Of a DNA stretch of 64,000 nucleotides, positions 24,584 through 33,401 are shown one piece after another (the first letter of the stretch is position 1; every line of letters begins with the position of its first letter). Both the position numbers and the translations under genes were made by a program. The notes under the pieces were generated by a model. That model was not told the origin of the DNA, did not search any database, and was given only the letters and a program-made list of their open reading frames with translations. The DNA is from Bin87 sp034423115 (GTDB taxonomy: Bacteria > Chloroflexota > Dehalococcoidia > Lucifugimonadales > UBA3495): positions 1 through 64,000 of the forward strand of contig DAOUJD010000039.1 in NCBI GenBank assembly GCA_034423115.1, in the 5' to 3' direction.

Positions 24584-25081
24584 ATGCGAATGCCGGGACA
24601 GCGCCGGAGCCAGGAACCTGACGAAGTGGGGCAACGGGCCGGCCTGTTCGCCGAGTCCATCCGGGACGGCGACATGGACTTGGCGTGGTCGATGCTGTCC
24701 AAGGAAACGCGGGGCATGAGAATGGGGGTGTGGGCGACCCGCCTGAGCATAGACATGCAGGTAGCGTACCGGGCCGCTTACGATTCCAACCATCCGATGC
24801 GGGACTCGCTGCTGGACGACTTTCGCACCACGGTGTTGAGGCTCTGGCCTCTGGAAGATCTGTCGGACCTGGCGGCAGCGCCAACGCGTTATGTCGATGA
24901 TGAGCACGCTTTTGTTTTCCTGCCGTTCGGGGTCACCGATGAAACGGTGGTACAGCGCAGCACCTTGATGTCGGGATTGATGATTCCGATGCTGTACGAA
25001 GATGCCCAATGGCAGGTTGACCTGCCGGGTTGGCGATTCCTGGACACGTCGGGCGCGGGCGGCACGGGCAGGAATGGCTAG
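24584..25081 (+). CDS. Uncharacterised protein, possible NTF2-like fold
   Basis: About 165 residues, not recognised. FAESIRDGDMDLAWSMLSKE near the start resembles the helical opening of NTF2-like/DUF4878 proteins, followed by mixed alpha and beta stretches (DEHAFVFLPFGV, YEDAQWQVDLPGWRFLD). No signal peptide or membrane segment. ATG 24584 is chosen over 24575 because GGAGGG at 24569-24574 is correctly spaced for it. It overlaps the HNH gene by 8 bases. Confidence 0.65.
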   Translation: MRMPGQRRSQEPDEVGQRAGLFAESIRDGDMDLAWSMLSKETRGMRMGVWATRLSIDMQVAYRAAYDSNHPMRDSLLDDFRTTVLRLWPLEDLSDLAAAPTRYVDDEHAFVFLPFGVTDETVVQRSTLMSGLMIPMLYEDAQWQVDLPGWRFLDTSGAGGTGRNG

Positions 25082-25478
25082 GAAGCGGGGCCGTACCAGG
25101 TCTCGCGGGGTAAGGGAAACGCCTGCCTCGGTTGCGTCTGCCTCTGGCGGTACAGACACCCTGTCGCGGGACGGCGCGTTGGTCGGGAGACGGGACGAGG
25201 ACGACGGGCGTTGCGCGTTGTGTGAGCGAGAAGTAGATCGATTCACGGTCCATCACCTGGTGCCTCGTGCGCGCGGCGGGAACCACGGGCCGACGGCGCG
25301 ATTGTGTCCCACGTGCCACCGGCAGGTACACGCGATGTTTTCGGAGACCACGTTGGCGGAGGAGTTGTACAGCGTGGAGTTGTTGCGTGCCAACCCGAGG
25401 GTCGCTGCTTTTTTGCGGTGGATACGCAAGCAGCGCGGGGCGGCGTTTCGGGTGAGGCGGGCCCGAGAACGTGTCTAA
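25074..25478 (+). CDS. HNH endonuclease
   Basis: A 134-residue protein. The first 45 residues are basic and disordered (ARKRGRTRSRGVRE). The HNH core reads CALCEREVDRFTVHHLVPRA, then GGNHGPTARLCPTCHRQVHA: two CxxC zinc pairs (CALC, CPTC), the HH pair and a terminal H, about residues 45-90. The tail YSVELLRANPRVAAFLRWIRKQ is shared with McrA-like stand-alone HNH proteins. It may nick DNA; neither a methylase nor phage genes flank it. Starts inside the previous gene, so coupled translation is likely. Confidence 0.85.
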   Translation: MARKRGRTRSRGVRETPASVASASGGTDTLSRDGALVGRRDEDDGRCALCEREVDRFTVHHLVPRARGGNHGPTARLCPTCHRQVHAMFSETTLAEELYSVELLRANPRVAAFLRWIRKQRGAAFRVRRARERV

Positions 25479-25591
25479 CTCGCGTGATCCGGTCGGCGCG
25501 CGTGATCGTAAGAATATGATAGATACGATGGGGCGATGTGGCCCCAGTGTCTGATATTCGCCGGGGAACTTCCAAGCGGGGAATCCAACGC

Positions 25592-26794
25592 ATGACAACG
25601 ACGACACAGACCGCCGATGTGGTAATCATCGGTGGCGGAGTGATGGGATGCAGCATTGCCTGCAACTTGGCGCTTACTGCGGACAGACACGGATTGCGAC
25701 GCATAGTTGTATTGGAACGGGATACGCTGGGCAGCGGCTCCACGGGGCGCAGCAGCGGGGCCATCCGCATGCACTATTCCACGGCGGTGAACGCGGAGTT
25801 GGCGTGGCGCAGCCTGCATATTTTCCGCAATTTTGACGACATGATCGGCGGCGACTGCGGGTACACCGAGACGGGGTACCTGGTGTTTGCCGGAGCGGAC
25901 GACCTGGAGACTTTTCGGGGAAACATCGCCACGCAACAATCGGTGGGAGTGATCACCGACATCATCAGCGCGGGGGATGCGGCGGCGTTAGCGCCGGGCT
26001 TTGCGGTGGAGGACGCCGCCGCGATTGCATACGAGCCGTACTCGGGACACGCGGATGCGTCCGGGACAGCGTACGCGTACGCGACGCGCGCCCGCGCCGA
26101 GGGGGTGTCCATCCGGCTGCAAAATCCCGCGACGGGAATCGAGACCAGCGAGGACGGTAGTCGGGTAACGGCGGTGGTGGCGGCAGACGGCTCGCGGATA
26201 GAGACCCGTATCGCGGTTGTGGCGACGGGGCCCTGGTCGGCGAGATTTTTGGCGTCCCACGGCATCGACGCGCCGCTGGTCGCCACTCGGCATGAGGTGC
26301 TGCACTTCCGGCGACCGCTGGACTTGGTCCCGCACCACCCTGGTGGCGCGGACATCGGCAACCGGATTTACTTCCGGCCAGAAGGGCAGGAGTTGACGCT
26401 GGTAGGCAACGGCAACCACTCGGACGTGGTGGATGACCCCGATGTTTTTGCGCAACGGGCCAGTCCGGCATTTATACAGGACGTATGGCAACGGCTGGCC
26501 CGGCGTATCCCGCCGATTGCGGATGCGGAACTTGCGGCGGGATATGCTGGGCTGTACACCAACACTCCCGACTCGCATCCGATCATGGACGGCATAGAGG
26601 GGATCGACGGTTTGTACCTATGCACCGGGTTCAGCGGGCACGGGTTCAAGCTGTCGCCGATGGTGGGGGTGTTGATGGCGGAGTTGATCGGGGACGGCAG
26701 CGCGACGACGATGGACATTTCGCCGTTGCGGTTCTCGCGGTTCGCGGAGGGCGCGCTAAACACCGCGGGCTACGGGTTCGACGTGCTGGCTTGA
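25592..26794 (+). CDS. FAD-dependent oxidoreductase (DAO family, sarcosine oxidase beta-like)
   Basis: A 400-residue member of PF01266. Residues 9-17 VVIIGGGVMG give the GxGxxG FAD loop, followed by VLERDTLGSGSTGRSSGAIR, the cofactor-linked stretch seen in sarcosine and dimethylglycine oxidases. GLYTNTPDSHPIMD and LYLCTGFSGHGFKLSPMVG (about 330-360) are the C-terminal FAD-contacting motifs. It oxidises an N-methyl or D-amino acid in the cytosol, using oxygen or an electron carrier. ATG 25592 was chosen as the first methionine before the beta strand. Its stop overlaps the ABC ATPase start. Confidence 0.9.
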   Translation: MTTTTQTADVVIIGGGVMGCSIACNLALTADRHGLRRIVVLERDTLGSGSTGRSSGAIRMHYSTAVNAELAWRSLHIFRNFDDMIGGDCGYTETGYLVFAGADDLETFRGNIATQQSVGVITDIISAGDAAALAPGFAVEDAAAIAYEPYSGHADASGTAYAYATRARAEGVSIRLQNPATGIETSEDGSRVTAVVAADGSRIETRIAVVATGPWSARFLASHGIDAPLVATRHEVLHFRRPLDLVPHHPGGADIGNRIYFRPEGQELTLVGNGNHSDVVDDPDVFAQRASPAFIQDVWQRLARRIPPIADAELAAGYAGLYTNTPDSHPIMDGIEGIDGLYLCTGFSGHGFKLSPMVGVLMAELIGDGSATTMDISPLRFSRFAEGALNTAGYGFDVLA

Positions 26795-27750
26795 TGGTTG
26801 CGGCTTCTACCAACATTGCGCCGGCGGTCGAGGTAATCGGTCTCAGCAAACATTTCCGACGGGTGAGGGCGGTTGACGACATCAGTCTGACCATTCCGGC
26901 TGGGGGAGTGTACGGGTTGCTGGGGCCCAACGGGTCCGGGAAAACGACGCTGCTCTCGATGCTCGCGGGATTTCTGACGCCGACGGCAGGCGCAATTACC
27001 CTGCTGGGCGAGTCGGGAACGAGCGGGCTCAAGCAAGCGCGCGGCCGCATGGGGGCCATGATCGAACGGCCGATTTTCTGGCCGTACCTGTCGTGCCGGG
27101 ACAACCTGAGATGCCTGCAAGGCCTTTACGAGTCCGACGGGAGACATGACGAAATCAACCGGCTGCTGGAGTTGGTCAACCTGGACGGCGACGCGGCGCG
27201 AAGGAAGTTTCGAGCGTGCTCCACCGGGATGAAACAACGGCTGGGCATCGCGGCGACGTTGCTGGGCGATCCGGAGTTGCTGATCCTGGACGAGCCGACC
27301 AATGGGCTGGACCCGTCCGGGATCATCGAAGTTCGCGAATTGATTCGTTCCCTGGCGTCCGGGACGGACACCGTAGCGGGGCAACCTCGTACAGTGATTT
27401 TGGCGAGCCATCTGTTGAACGAAGTGGAGCAGGTTTGCGACCACGTGGGCGTGATGGCACGGGGAAAGTTGCTTTACTCGGGTCCGGTGCAGGGAATATC
27501 GAGCAAGTCACAGGTGAGGGTCCGGACCACCAACGATACAAAAGCCCGATCCGTTTTGCGTGAGGCGGGTTGGACGGTTGGCGATAAATCAGACGAAGGT
27601 TTGCAGGTCTCCGCGTCCCCAGGCAACGAATGGAAGATCAGCAAGGAGCTTGCAGAACACGAGGTGTACATCGCTGAGTTGGTTCCGTCGGGGGCATCCC
27701 TGGAGGAGGGGTTCCTGGAAGTTACGGGAAATGCGGAGAGGAACGATTGA
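26794..27750 (+). CDS. ABC transporter ATP-binding protein
   Basis: A 318-residue ATPase of the CcmA/DrrA type. Walker A LLGPNGSGKTTLLSML (about residues 44-59), signature RACSTGMKQRLGIA (about 150, STGMKQ in place of LSGGQ as in many drug/lantibiotic exporters), Walker B PELLILDEPTNGLDP and H-loop VILASHLL are all present. The 80-residue C-terminal extension (VRVRTTNDTKARS...) is usual for this class. Start overlaps the oxidase stop by TGATG and its own stop overlaps the permease start the same way, so all three are co-translated. Confidence 0.93.
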   Translation: MVAASTNIAPAVEVIGLSKHFRRVRAVDDISLTIPAGGVYGLLGPNGSGKTTLLSMLAGFLTPTAGAITLLGESGTSGLKQARGRMGAMIERPIFWPYLSCRDNLRCLQGLYESDGRHDEINRLLELVNLDGDAARRKFRACSTGMKQRLGIAATLLGDPELLILDEPTNGLDPSGIIEVRELIRSLASGTDTVAGQPRTVILASHLLNEVEQVCDHVGVMARGKLLYSGPVQGISSKSQVRVRTTNDTKARSVLREAGWTVGDKSDEGLQVSASPGNEWKISKELAEHEVYIAELVPSGASLEEGFLEVTGNAERND

Positions 27751-28574
27751 TGGCGACCACGGCGATCTACCTCAACCTTTTGCAGTGGGAATGGTTCCGG
27801 CTTCGTCAGCGAGTCGGATTCTGGGTGATCGTCGGGATTTTCGCCCTTTTCGTGGCGGGCATCCTGGCAGTGATAGCCATGATCTCCAACCTATCTCCGG
27901 ATACGCTAGCGATTCCGCCCCGGGGTTTTCCCGCCGCGGTTTCGCGAGGATTGTCCTCACTGGGGCAGTTCTTCGGGATAGTATTGGCGTCTTTTCTGCT
28001 GGGGAGTGATTTTTCGTGGGGGACATGGCGGCCTTTGATAGCGAGAGGCGACCCACGACATTGGTCGATATATTCCAAGCTGCTGCTGGGATGCGCAATC
28101 CTAATCGTGGTTTGGGTTGTCGCCTGGTGCGTGGCTGCGGCGATGGGGTTGCTGCTTGGCGATGATGAGGGCGGTGTTATTTCGGAGTCTCTGTTTGACG
28201 TACCGGACGGATGGGGACGTACCGCTTTACTCTTTTTCGCTGGTTTGCCCGTGGCGATCACGTATATGGCGTTAGGGGCGCTGCTCTGCGTGGCGGGACG
28301 CTCATCGACCGTCGGGGTGGGAGTCGGCATAGCGATAGTGGTGGCAGAGTCAGCGGCATATCCGCTGGCCAACGTGATCGTGCGCGGTTTGTACGATTTC
28401 GAATTGCAGCCATACACCCGATGGACATTGTGGGGGGTGTCCAACGGACTCACCGGAAGCGACGAATTGGCGGCGGCGTGGTTCCTGCCAGCCATCCTTG
28501 CCTACCTGGCGGGGTTCTGCGCGTTGACGCTGCTGATATTCAACCGGCGAGATGTTGACAGCGGCAACGGGTAG
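27750..28574 (+). CDS. ABC-2 type transporter permease
   Basis: A 274-residue membrane protein with six hydrophobic segments: FWVIVGIFALFVAGILAVIA, LSSLGQFFGIVLASFLLG, LLLGCAILIVVWVVAWCVAA, VAITYMALGALLCVAG, a glycine-valine helix (VGVGVGIAIVVAESAAY), and LAYLAGFCALTLLIF. An amphipathic GSDFSWGTWRPLIARGDPR loop is typical of ABC-2 permeases such as the Bce/NatB classes. It pairs with the ATPase just before. Probable role: export of a lipid-like compound or peptide. Confidence 0.88.
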   Translation: MATTAIYLNLLQWEWFRLRQRVGFWVIVGIFALFVAGILAVIAMISNLSPDTLAIPPRGFPAAVSRGLSSLGQFFGIVLASFLLGSDFSWGTWRPLIARGDPRHWSIYSKLLLGCAILIVVWVVAWCVAAAMGLLLGDDEGGVISESLFDVPDGWGRTALLFFAGLPVAITYMALGALLCVAGRSSTVGVGVGIAIVVAESAAYPLANVIVRGLYDFELQPYTRWTLWGVSNGLTGSDELAAAWFLPAILAYLAGFCALTLLIFNRRDVDSGNG

Positions 28575-28628
28575 CGTCCAGTTCGCTGGACGTTGGGAGT
28601 TGGGGAAATTCAGCATACGCGGTTCGGA

Positions 28629-28634
28629 TATAAT
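28629..28634 (+). promoter_or_regulatory. Candidate -10 box
   Basis: TATAAT lies 42 bases before ATG 28676; no clear -35. Confidence 0.35.
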
Positions 28635-28675
28635 GGCGGCGACGAACCCGAAACGCGGGTGAGAGGCGGAAAGTG

Positions 28676-29290
28676 ATGGACAACGAACGGTGGGAACCCA
28701 AGATCTTCAAGCTGCCGCAGAACCACGGCTGGACGGCCAGACCGGGCAACAAGATAGTCGTGGCGGACCGGGGCGCGCTGCGCTTCGAAATTCCGCAGAG
28801 CTGGGTGGTGGCGCCGTCGACCAAGTCGTTGAAACTGCTGGACGGAGAACCCCCCAACGACGACATGAGCCTGGAAGTGTCGGTGTTCTACGCGGGGCAA
28901 GGCATGAACGTGGACTGGTCGGGGTTGCCATTGTCGACTTTGATCAAGAATGTTACATCCGACGAGCAGAGAGGCATTTCACAACCGCGGCGGGGCAAGA
29001 AACGCAAAACGGACAAGACCAAGACCGGCGCGCCGATGGCCTTAAAGATTGGCGATCTGGAAATGGCCTGGGTGCAGACGGAGTTCATCGACAAAATTGA
29101 AAAGCGTCCGGCGTACTCGCGGCAGGCCATCACCAGACATGCGAAACAGTCGATTCACGGCCTGCTGACGCTGAGTTTCTGGCCGGAAGACACGGCGCGG
29201 GCCACCGAAGTGTGGAACGAGGTTCTGGGTTCGCTGAAAATGGGCGAGCATTATGAACATCCATTTTTCGGGCCGGACCGATTCCAATGA
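28676..29290 (+). CDS. Uncharacterised soluble protein
   Basis: 204 residues, no family recognised. KIVVADRGALRFEIPQSWVV (about residues 25-45) resembles the first strands of a PsbP/MOG1-like fold. A lysine- and arginine-rich stretch (RRGKKRKTDKTKTG, about 105-118) and SIHGLLTLSFWPEDTARATE follow, which suggests strands packed on an amphipathic helix. No signal peptide, so it is cytosolic. GAGGCGG precedes GTG 28673 and ATG 28676, which are both possible starts. Not linked in an operon with neighbours (102 bases from the ABC permease, 144 to the M20 gene). Confidence 0.7.
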   Translation: MDNERWEPKIFKLPQNHGWTARPGNKIVVADRGALRFEIPQSWVVAPSTKSLKLLDGEPPNDDMSLEVSVFYAGQGMNVDWSGLPLSTLIKNVTSDEQRGISQPRRGKKRKTDKTKTGAPMALKIGDLEMAWVQTEFIDKIEKRPAYSRQAITRHAKQSIHGLLTLSFWPEDTARATEVWNEVLGSLKMGEHYEHPFFGPDRFQ

Positions 29291-29434
29291 ACCTCTTACG
29301 ATGATCCTCCGCCGCCACTGGAGCCCCAGGCTCACCGCCACGAATAGCAGTTGCATCATCACTCCAACGCGCCATGGGAATAGACTATCGTGCCGCTGGG
29401 CTTTGCCCTCTATGCTAACCAATAGGAATCTGAA

Positions 29435-30694
29435 ATGACATCATCAAATGCGCAAACCGGTGCGGTACCGATCAACGCGGCGCGGCTGAACGACAACCTG
29501 GCGGCCCTGGGGCAGATTGGCAACACCGACGAAGGGATGCAGCGGGTAGCATTTTCCAACTTGGACGTGGCGGGCCGCGACTACGTGATGGAGCTGATGC
29601 GTCGGGCCGGCATGGCGGTGCGCATCGACGCGGCGGGAAACATCATCGGGCGCGTTGAGGGCAGTGGAGGGTCGCTTCCGGCCATCGCGCTGGGATCACA
29701 CACCGATACGGTGCCGGCCGGAGGGCAATACGACGGCGCGCTGGGAGTCATCGCGGCCATCGAGGTGGTGCAGGCGCTGAAGGACGCAGGGCAGACCACG
29801 ATGCACCCGCTGGAAGTGATGGTGTTCACCAACGAGGAGGGCACGAGCTTTCACCGCTGGTTGCTGGGCAGCCGGGCCGTGGCCGGACTGTGGGAGGCGG
29901 AGGACTTTGCTGCCGTCGCCGACGACGGGGCTACGCTGGCATCGCGATTGCCGGACATCGGCGGCAGCATTTCGCACATTGAGGAGGCGCGGCGGCGTCC
30001 GGACGAGTTGGCCTGCTACCTGGAACTGCATATTGAACAGGGACCGACGATGCACCGGGGCGGGTATCCGATAGGGATCGTCACCGGAATCACAGGGCGT
30101 TCGGTGTACCACGTGGACATCGTGGGCGAGGCCAATCACGCGGGTACGACGCCGATGGCGTTGCGCAAGGACGCGATGTCGGCGGCGGCGCAAATCGCGC
30201 TGAAGGTCCGCAGCATTGCCGGCGACATGGAGATCTGCCGGGTGGGCACGGTGGGCAGCATGGACGTGCACCCCAACGCGGGCAACGTGATACCGGGTCG
30301 GGTGCAGATGGGGATAGAGTTCCGGGACGAAAGGATGGAATCTCTCGCGGCGGCAGAAGTGGAGTTGAGGCGTACCGCCGAGGAGGTGGGCCACGCCGAG
30401 AGCGTGGGCATCACGGTTACGGCGCAGAGGAACACGCCGGCGGTGCCGATATCGGGGAACATGCAGCAGTTGGTGACCGACGCGGCCGAGATCGCAGGGT
30501 TGGCGCACATCAACCTGCCCAGCGGGGCGGGGCACGACGCCCAGGCAATCGCGTCGATCACGCCGGCGGCGATGATATTCGTGCCGAGCGTGAACGGGAT
30601 CAGCCACGCGCCGGCGGAGTTCAGCACGCCGGAGGACTGCGCAAACGGGACACAGGTGTTGATGAACGCGCTGCTGCTGGCGGACGGGCGGTAA
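29435..30694 (+). CDS. M20-family amidohydrolase (N-carbamoyl amino acid hydrolase / allantoate deiminase type)
   Basis: A 419-residue zinc enzyme. LGSHTDTVPAGGQYDGALGVIAA (about residues 87-108) supplies the H-x-D pair and D, VMVFTNEEGTSF (about 130) the two glutamates, HIEQGPTMHRGGYPIGIVTGITG the fourth ligand region, and SGAGHDAQAIASITPAAMIFVPS (about 365-387) the C-terminal histidine. This set fits hydantoinase/carbamoylase (AmaB, HyuC) and allantoate amidohydrolases (AllC). It hydrolyses a carbamoyl or ureido group in the cytosol. ATG follows an AATAGGAATC site. Confidence 0.93.
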   Translation: MTSSNAQTGAVPINAARLNDNLAALGQIGNTDEGMQRVAFSNLDVAGRDYVMELMRRAGMAVRIDAAGNIIGRVEGSGGSLPAIALGSHTDTVPAGGQYDGALGVIAAIEVVQALKDAGQTTMHPLEVMVFTNEEGTSFHRWLLGSRAVAGLWEAEDFAAVADDGATLASRLPDIGGSISHIEEARRRPDELACYLELHIEQGPTMHRGGYPIGIVTGITGRSVYHVDIVGEANHAGTTPMALRKDAMSAAAQIALKVRSIAGDMEICRVGTVGSMDVHPNAGNVIPGRVQMGIEFRDERMESLAAAEVELRRTAEEVGHAESVGITVTAQRNTPAVPISGNMQQLVTDAAEIAGLAHINLPSGAGHDAQAIASITPAAMIFVPSVNGISHAPAEFSTPEDCANGTQVLMNALLLADGR

Positions 30695-30699
30695 TCGAC

Positions 30700-30708
30700 T
30701 GCTATAAT
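30700..30708 (+). promoter_or_regulatory. Extended -10 of a probably leaderless transcript
   Basis: TGC-TATAAT ends 9 bases before ATG 30718, so transcription should begin within a few bases of the start codon; no ribosome site is present. Confidence 0.55.
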
Positions 30709-30717
30709 CTCGACGAT

Positions 30718-31152
30718 ATGGAACTTTCCGGCGACTACAATTTCAACAAGCCTCCGCAGGCAGTGTGGGACGCGCTGATGAATCCCGACGTGCTGGCCGG
30801 ATGCATCCCGGGTTGCAGGAGCATCGAATCGGACGGGCCGGACCGGTACCGGGCGGTGGCGACGGTGCGCGTGGGGCCGGTGAGCGGGAATTACACGGCC
30901 ACGGTGGCCCTGTCTAATCTGGATCCGCCGAGCTCGTACACCATGACCATCGAGGGGTCTGGAAACCTAGGTTTCGCCAACGGGACTTCAACGGTTAGGC
31001 TGGCACCGTCGGGCGACGGGGGAACCACCGTGCACGTGGAATCGGACACGCAGGTGGGCGGCGCCGTGGCACGGGTGGGCCAGCGCATGATGGGCTCGGT
31101 CGCCAAAGGGATGCTGGACCGGTTTTTCGGGTGCCTGGCCGAATCGGTGTAA
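30718..31152 (+). CDS. CoxG-like SRPBCC-family protein
   Basis: A 144-residue protein of the carbon monoxide dehydrogenase subunit G family (PF06240). The opening MELSGDYNFNKPPQAVWDAL and NPDVLAGCIPGCRSIE are diagnostic, followed by the RVGPVSGNYTATVALSNLDP strands of the START-like barrel. CoxG recruits CO dehydrogenase to the membrane, but stand-alone homologues without cox genes, as here, are common and of unknown use. The C-terminal hydrophobic anchor of true CoxG is absent. The gene appears leaderless. Confidence 0.88.
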   Translation: MELSGDYNFNKPPQAVWDALMNPDVLAGCIPGCRSIESDGPDRYRAVATVRVGPVSGNYTATVALSNLDPPSSYTMTIEGSGNLGFANGTSTVRLAPSGDGGTTVHVESDTQVGGAVARVGQRMMGSVAKGMLDRFFGCLAESV

Positions 31153-31221
31153 ACTCGATCGTCCTGGTGTTCACCCATCCACCACTGCCGGTGGTGAGCG
31201 ATGACTGTCGCGCAGAGGTTT

Positions 31222-31262
31222 CACCCTCACCCTAGCCCTCTCCCATCAACGGAGAGGGTACG
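31222..31262. repeat. CTCACCCTAGCCCTCTCCC-type REP-like repeat
   Basis: A single copy (CCCTCTCCC, ATCAAC, GGAGAGGG) related to the array at 17680-17815. The arms can pair into an 8-bp hairpin. It lies between the CoxG-like and TenA-like genes. Confidence 0.7.
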
Positions 31263-31325
31263 ATCATAAAGATGCTGAGCCACTGCGAGCCATTGGGCGG
31301 TAGGGCTACACCGCGGAGATGGAAT

Positions 31326-31997
31326 ATGCCGTTCGTTGATGACTTGAGAGCGAAATACCACGGCCAATGGGAGGCTATGGTGACCCACCCGTTCGTCACC
31401 GAGATGGGCGACGGGAGCCTGGACATCAACAAGTTCCGCAACTACTTTCGGCAGGACTACGTGTTCTGCGAGGACCTGGTGAAACTCACGTCCATTGCCA
31501 TCGCGAAGGCTGCGCCGGACTACGAGGCGGGCAAGATCCTGAACGGGTTCCTGACCAACTTCCTGTCCGCAGAGAATGATCTGTTCCTGAACGGTTTTCA
31601 CGACTTGGGGGTTACGGCAGTGCAGTACCATACTACCGAAGCGAACCCGGTCACGCAGGCGTTCGGCGACTTCATGGTACGTACGGCATACGAGGGCGAT
31701 TTTGACGACCTGATCGCGCTTTTCTACGTTACTGAAGGGACGTATCTGGACTGGGCATCGCGGTTGATCAATTCGGGAGCGGAGCCGAACAACGCGGTGT
31801 ACCAGGGATGGATCGACATTCACAGTCCAGCGGTGCTTGGCGATCTGGTGGAATGGTTTGCGGCGCGATTGAACGCTGCCGGGGAACGGGCCAGCGCTGA
31901 AAAACGGGGCAACTTGGAGCGCATTTTCCGGACGACGCTGCGGTACGAGTACCAGTTCTGGGAGGCGAATTACCACGGCCGAGACTGGGAAACGTAA
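31326..31997 (+). CDS. TenA/THI-4-family protein (probable TenA_E type)
   Basis: A 223-residue all-helical protein of the thiaminase II family (PF03070), which takes part in thiamin salvage. THPFVTEMGDGSLDINKFRNYFRQDYVFCEDLVK (about residues 20-53) and FLSAENDLF are typical. The site where TenA_C enzymes have a catalytic cysteine reads ALFYVTEGTYLDWASRL here, with no cysteine, so this resembles TenA_E proteins. ATG 31326 is preferred over an in-frame start at 31272 because the family begins just before FVDDLR. Possible roles include aminopyrimidine hydrolysis or an unrelated helical oxygenase function. Confidence 0.87.
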   Translation: MPFVDDLRAKYHGQWEAMVTHPFVTEMGDGSLDINKFRNYFRQDYVFCEDLVKLTSIAIAKAAPDYEAGKILNGFLTNFLSAENDLFLNGFHDLGVTAVQYHTTEANPVTQAFGDFMVRTAYEGDFDDLIALFYVTEGTYLDWASRLINSGAEPNNAVYQGWIDIHSPAVLGDLVEWFAARLNAAGERASAEKRGNLERIFRTTLRYEYQFWEANYHGRDWET

Positions 31998-32024
31998 GGG
32001 CAAGAGAGCAGCGAAGAGGGGATC

Positions 32025-32330
32025 ATGGCACTATCCAATTCTGATCACGATCAAGAATTACGTCAGAAGGCCCGAAAGCGAGCGCAGGTCAAGCTGTCAT
32101 TCTTCGGACACCTTGCCATCTACGTGGTCGTCAATATATTTCTGCTAGTAGTGAATCTGCTTACAGCGCCAGACGCTCTATGGTTCTACTGGCCGTTGTT
32201 GGGATGGGGCGTCGGGCTCGTAGCTCACGGGATTGCCGTGTACGCAGCCCACCTAGGCCAGAACCTCCTGGGTAGGCTTGAGCAGGGCGAGATGGACCGT
32301 CTCCGCAAGGCCTCTGGTCCTAGGGAATAA
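32025..32330 (+). CDS. 2TM-domain membrane protein
   Basis: A 101-residue protein. After a charged N-terminus (ELRQKARKRAQVKLSFFGH) come two membrane helices (LAIYVVVNIFLLVVNLL; WPLLGWGVGLVAHGIAVYAA) joined by a short APDALWFYW turn, then a charged tail. LGWGVGLVAHG is the 2TM family motif (PF13239), found alone or beside histidine kinases. Function unknown. It is 27 bases after the TenA-like gene and is followed by a strong hairpin. Confidence 0.88.
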   Translation: MALSNSDHDQELRQKARKRAQVKLSFFGHLAIYVVVNIFLLVVNLLTAPDALWFYWPLLGWGVGLVAHGIAVYAAHLGQNLLGRLEQGEMDRLRKASGPRE

Positions 32331-32357
32331 TCGGGCGTTCAACTCAAGGGTAGTGTC

Positions 32358-32391
32358 AGGGCGGTCCCGTGGATGTCGGCGGGACCGCCCT
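32358..32391 (+). terminator. Strong hairpin, probable terminator
   Basis: Perfect 12-bp stem (AGGGCGGTCCCG, CGGGACCGCCCT) with a 10-base loop, 27 bases after the 2TM stop. The T run after it is weak (TTAGTATT), so termination is likely but may be incomplete. Confidence 0.7.
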
Positions 32392-32460
32392 TAGTATTGC
32401 CATTGCCGCAGTCGCGTGGCAACCTTGCGCTGAGCGCAACCTGCGCCGGAGGGACAAACT

Positions 32461-33381
32461 ATGACCACGCGACAAGTGCCCAGCAGGGAAGAAGTTCTGG
32501 GCTATCTGAAAGACGACGTGAACTGGGGACGCTGGGGGCCCGATGACCAGAAGGGCGCGGTCAACATGGTTGACGACGCCAAACGGCTCCGCGCTGCGGG
32601 CCTGGTCAAAAGCGGGCAGGCCATCTCTTTGAGCAGGGAGTTTCCGGTAACGCCGGCTCCCAACAACCCCACGCCAGCGATCCATTATATGCGCAAGGGG
32701 CCGCGCGAGCCGGGCGGTGGCATGTCCACCGACTACTACGGCATCTCGTATCACGGCACCGCCACGACCCACCTGGACGCGTTGTGCCACGTGTGGGACC
32801 ACAACGGGATGTGGAACGGCAAGGACCCCAACGAGATGATCCAGTTCGACGGGGCCAAGTACGGAGCGGTCGACCAGTGGAAGGAAGGCATCATCACTCG
32901 CGGAGTGCTGCTGGACGTGCCACGGTATCGCGGTACCGACTACGTTACGCAGGAAACGCCGATCCATGGGTGGGAGTTGCAGGAAGTCTGCGATGCGCAG
33001 GGCGTTCAGATGGAACCGGGCGACGCCCTGGTGGTGTATGGCGGACGGGAGAAGTGGAACGCCGACGGAAATCCGCTATGGGGCAGCGACGCTACCCTGC
33101 GACCGGGCCTGCATGCATCGTGCCTGAAGTTCATCCGGCAGAGCGATTGCTGCGTGCTGGTGTGGGACATGATGGACCACACACCGAACGGGTACGACCT
33201 GCCGTGGTCGGTGCACGGCAGCATTTTCGCCTATGGGATCGGCCTGCTGGACAACGCGCTACTGCAACCGCTGGCCGAGGCTTGCGCGGAGGCCGGGCGG
33301 TGGGAGTTCATGCTGACCATCAACCCGTTGCGGGTGGTGGGCGGCACCGGATCGCCGGTGAATCCGGTGGCGATACTGTAA
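32461..33381 (+). CDS. Cyclase-family metal hydrolase (kynurenine formamidase-like)
   Basis: A 306-residue member of PF04199. GISYHGTATTHLDALCHVW (about residues 96-114) is the metal motif HGTxxTHxDAxxH; VLLDVPRYRG, LVVYGGREKW and VWDMMDHTPNG complete the fold. Family enzymes hydrolyse formyl-kynurenine, isatin or cyclic imides; the long form (about 300 residues with LSREFPVTPAPNN) is typical of soil and marine bacteria and of undefined substrate. Starts at ATG 32461 after CGGAGGGACAAACT. Confidence 0.92.
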   Translation: MTTRQVPSREEVLGYLKDDVNWGRWGPDDQKGAVNMVDDAKRLRAAGLVKSGQAISLSREFPVTPAPNNPTPAIHYMRKGPREPGGGMSTDYYGISYHGTATTHLDALCHVWDHNGMWNGKDPNEMIQFDGAKYGAVDQWKEGIITRGVLLDVPRYRGTDYVTQETPIHGWELQEVCDAQGVQMEPGDALVVYGGREKWNADGNPLWGSDATLRPGLHASCLKFIRQSDCCVLVWDMMDHTPNGYDLPWSVHGSIFAYGIGLLDNALLQPLAEACAEAGRWEFMLTINPLRVVGGTGSPVNPVAIL

Positions 33382-33401
33382 TCGACGGCCTCGGGCGGCC
33401 A

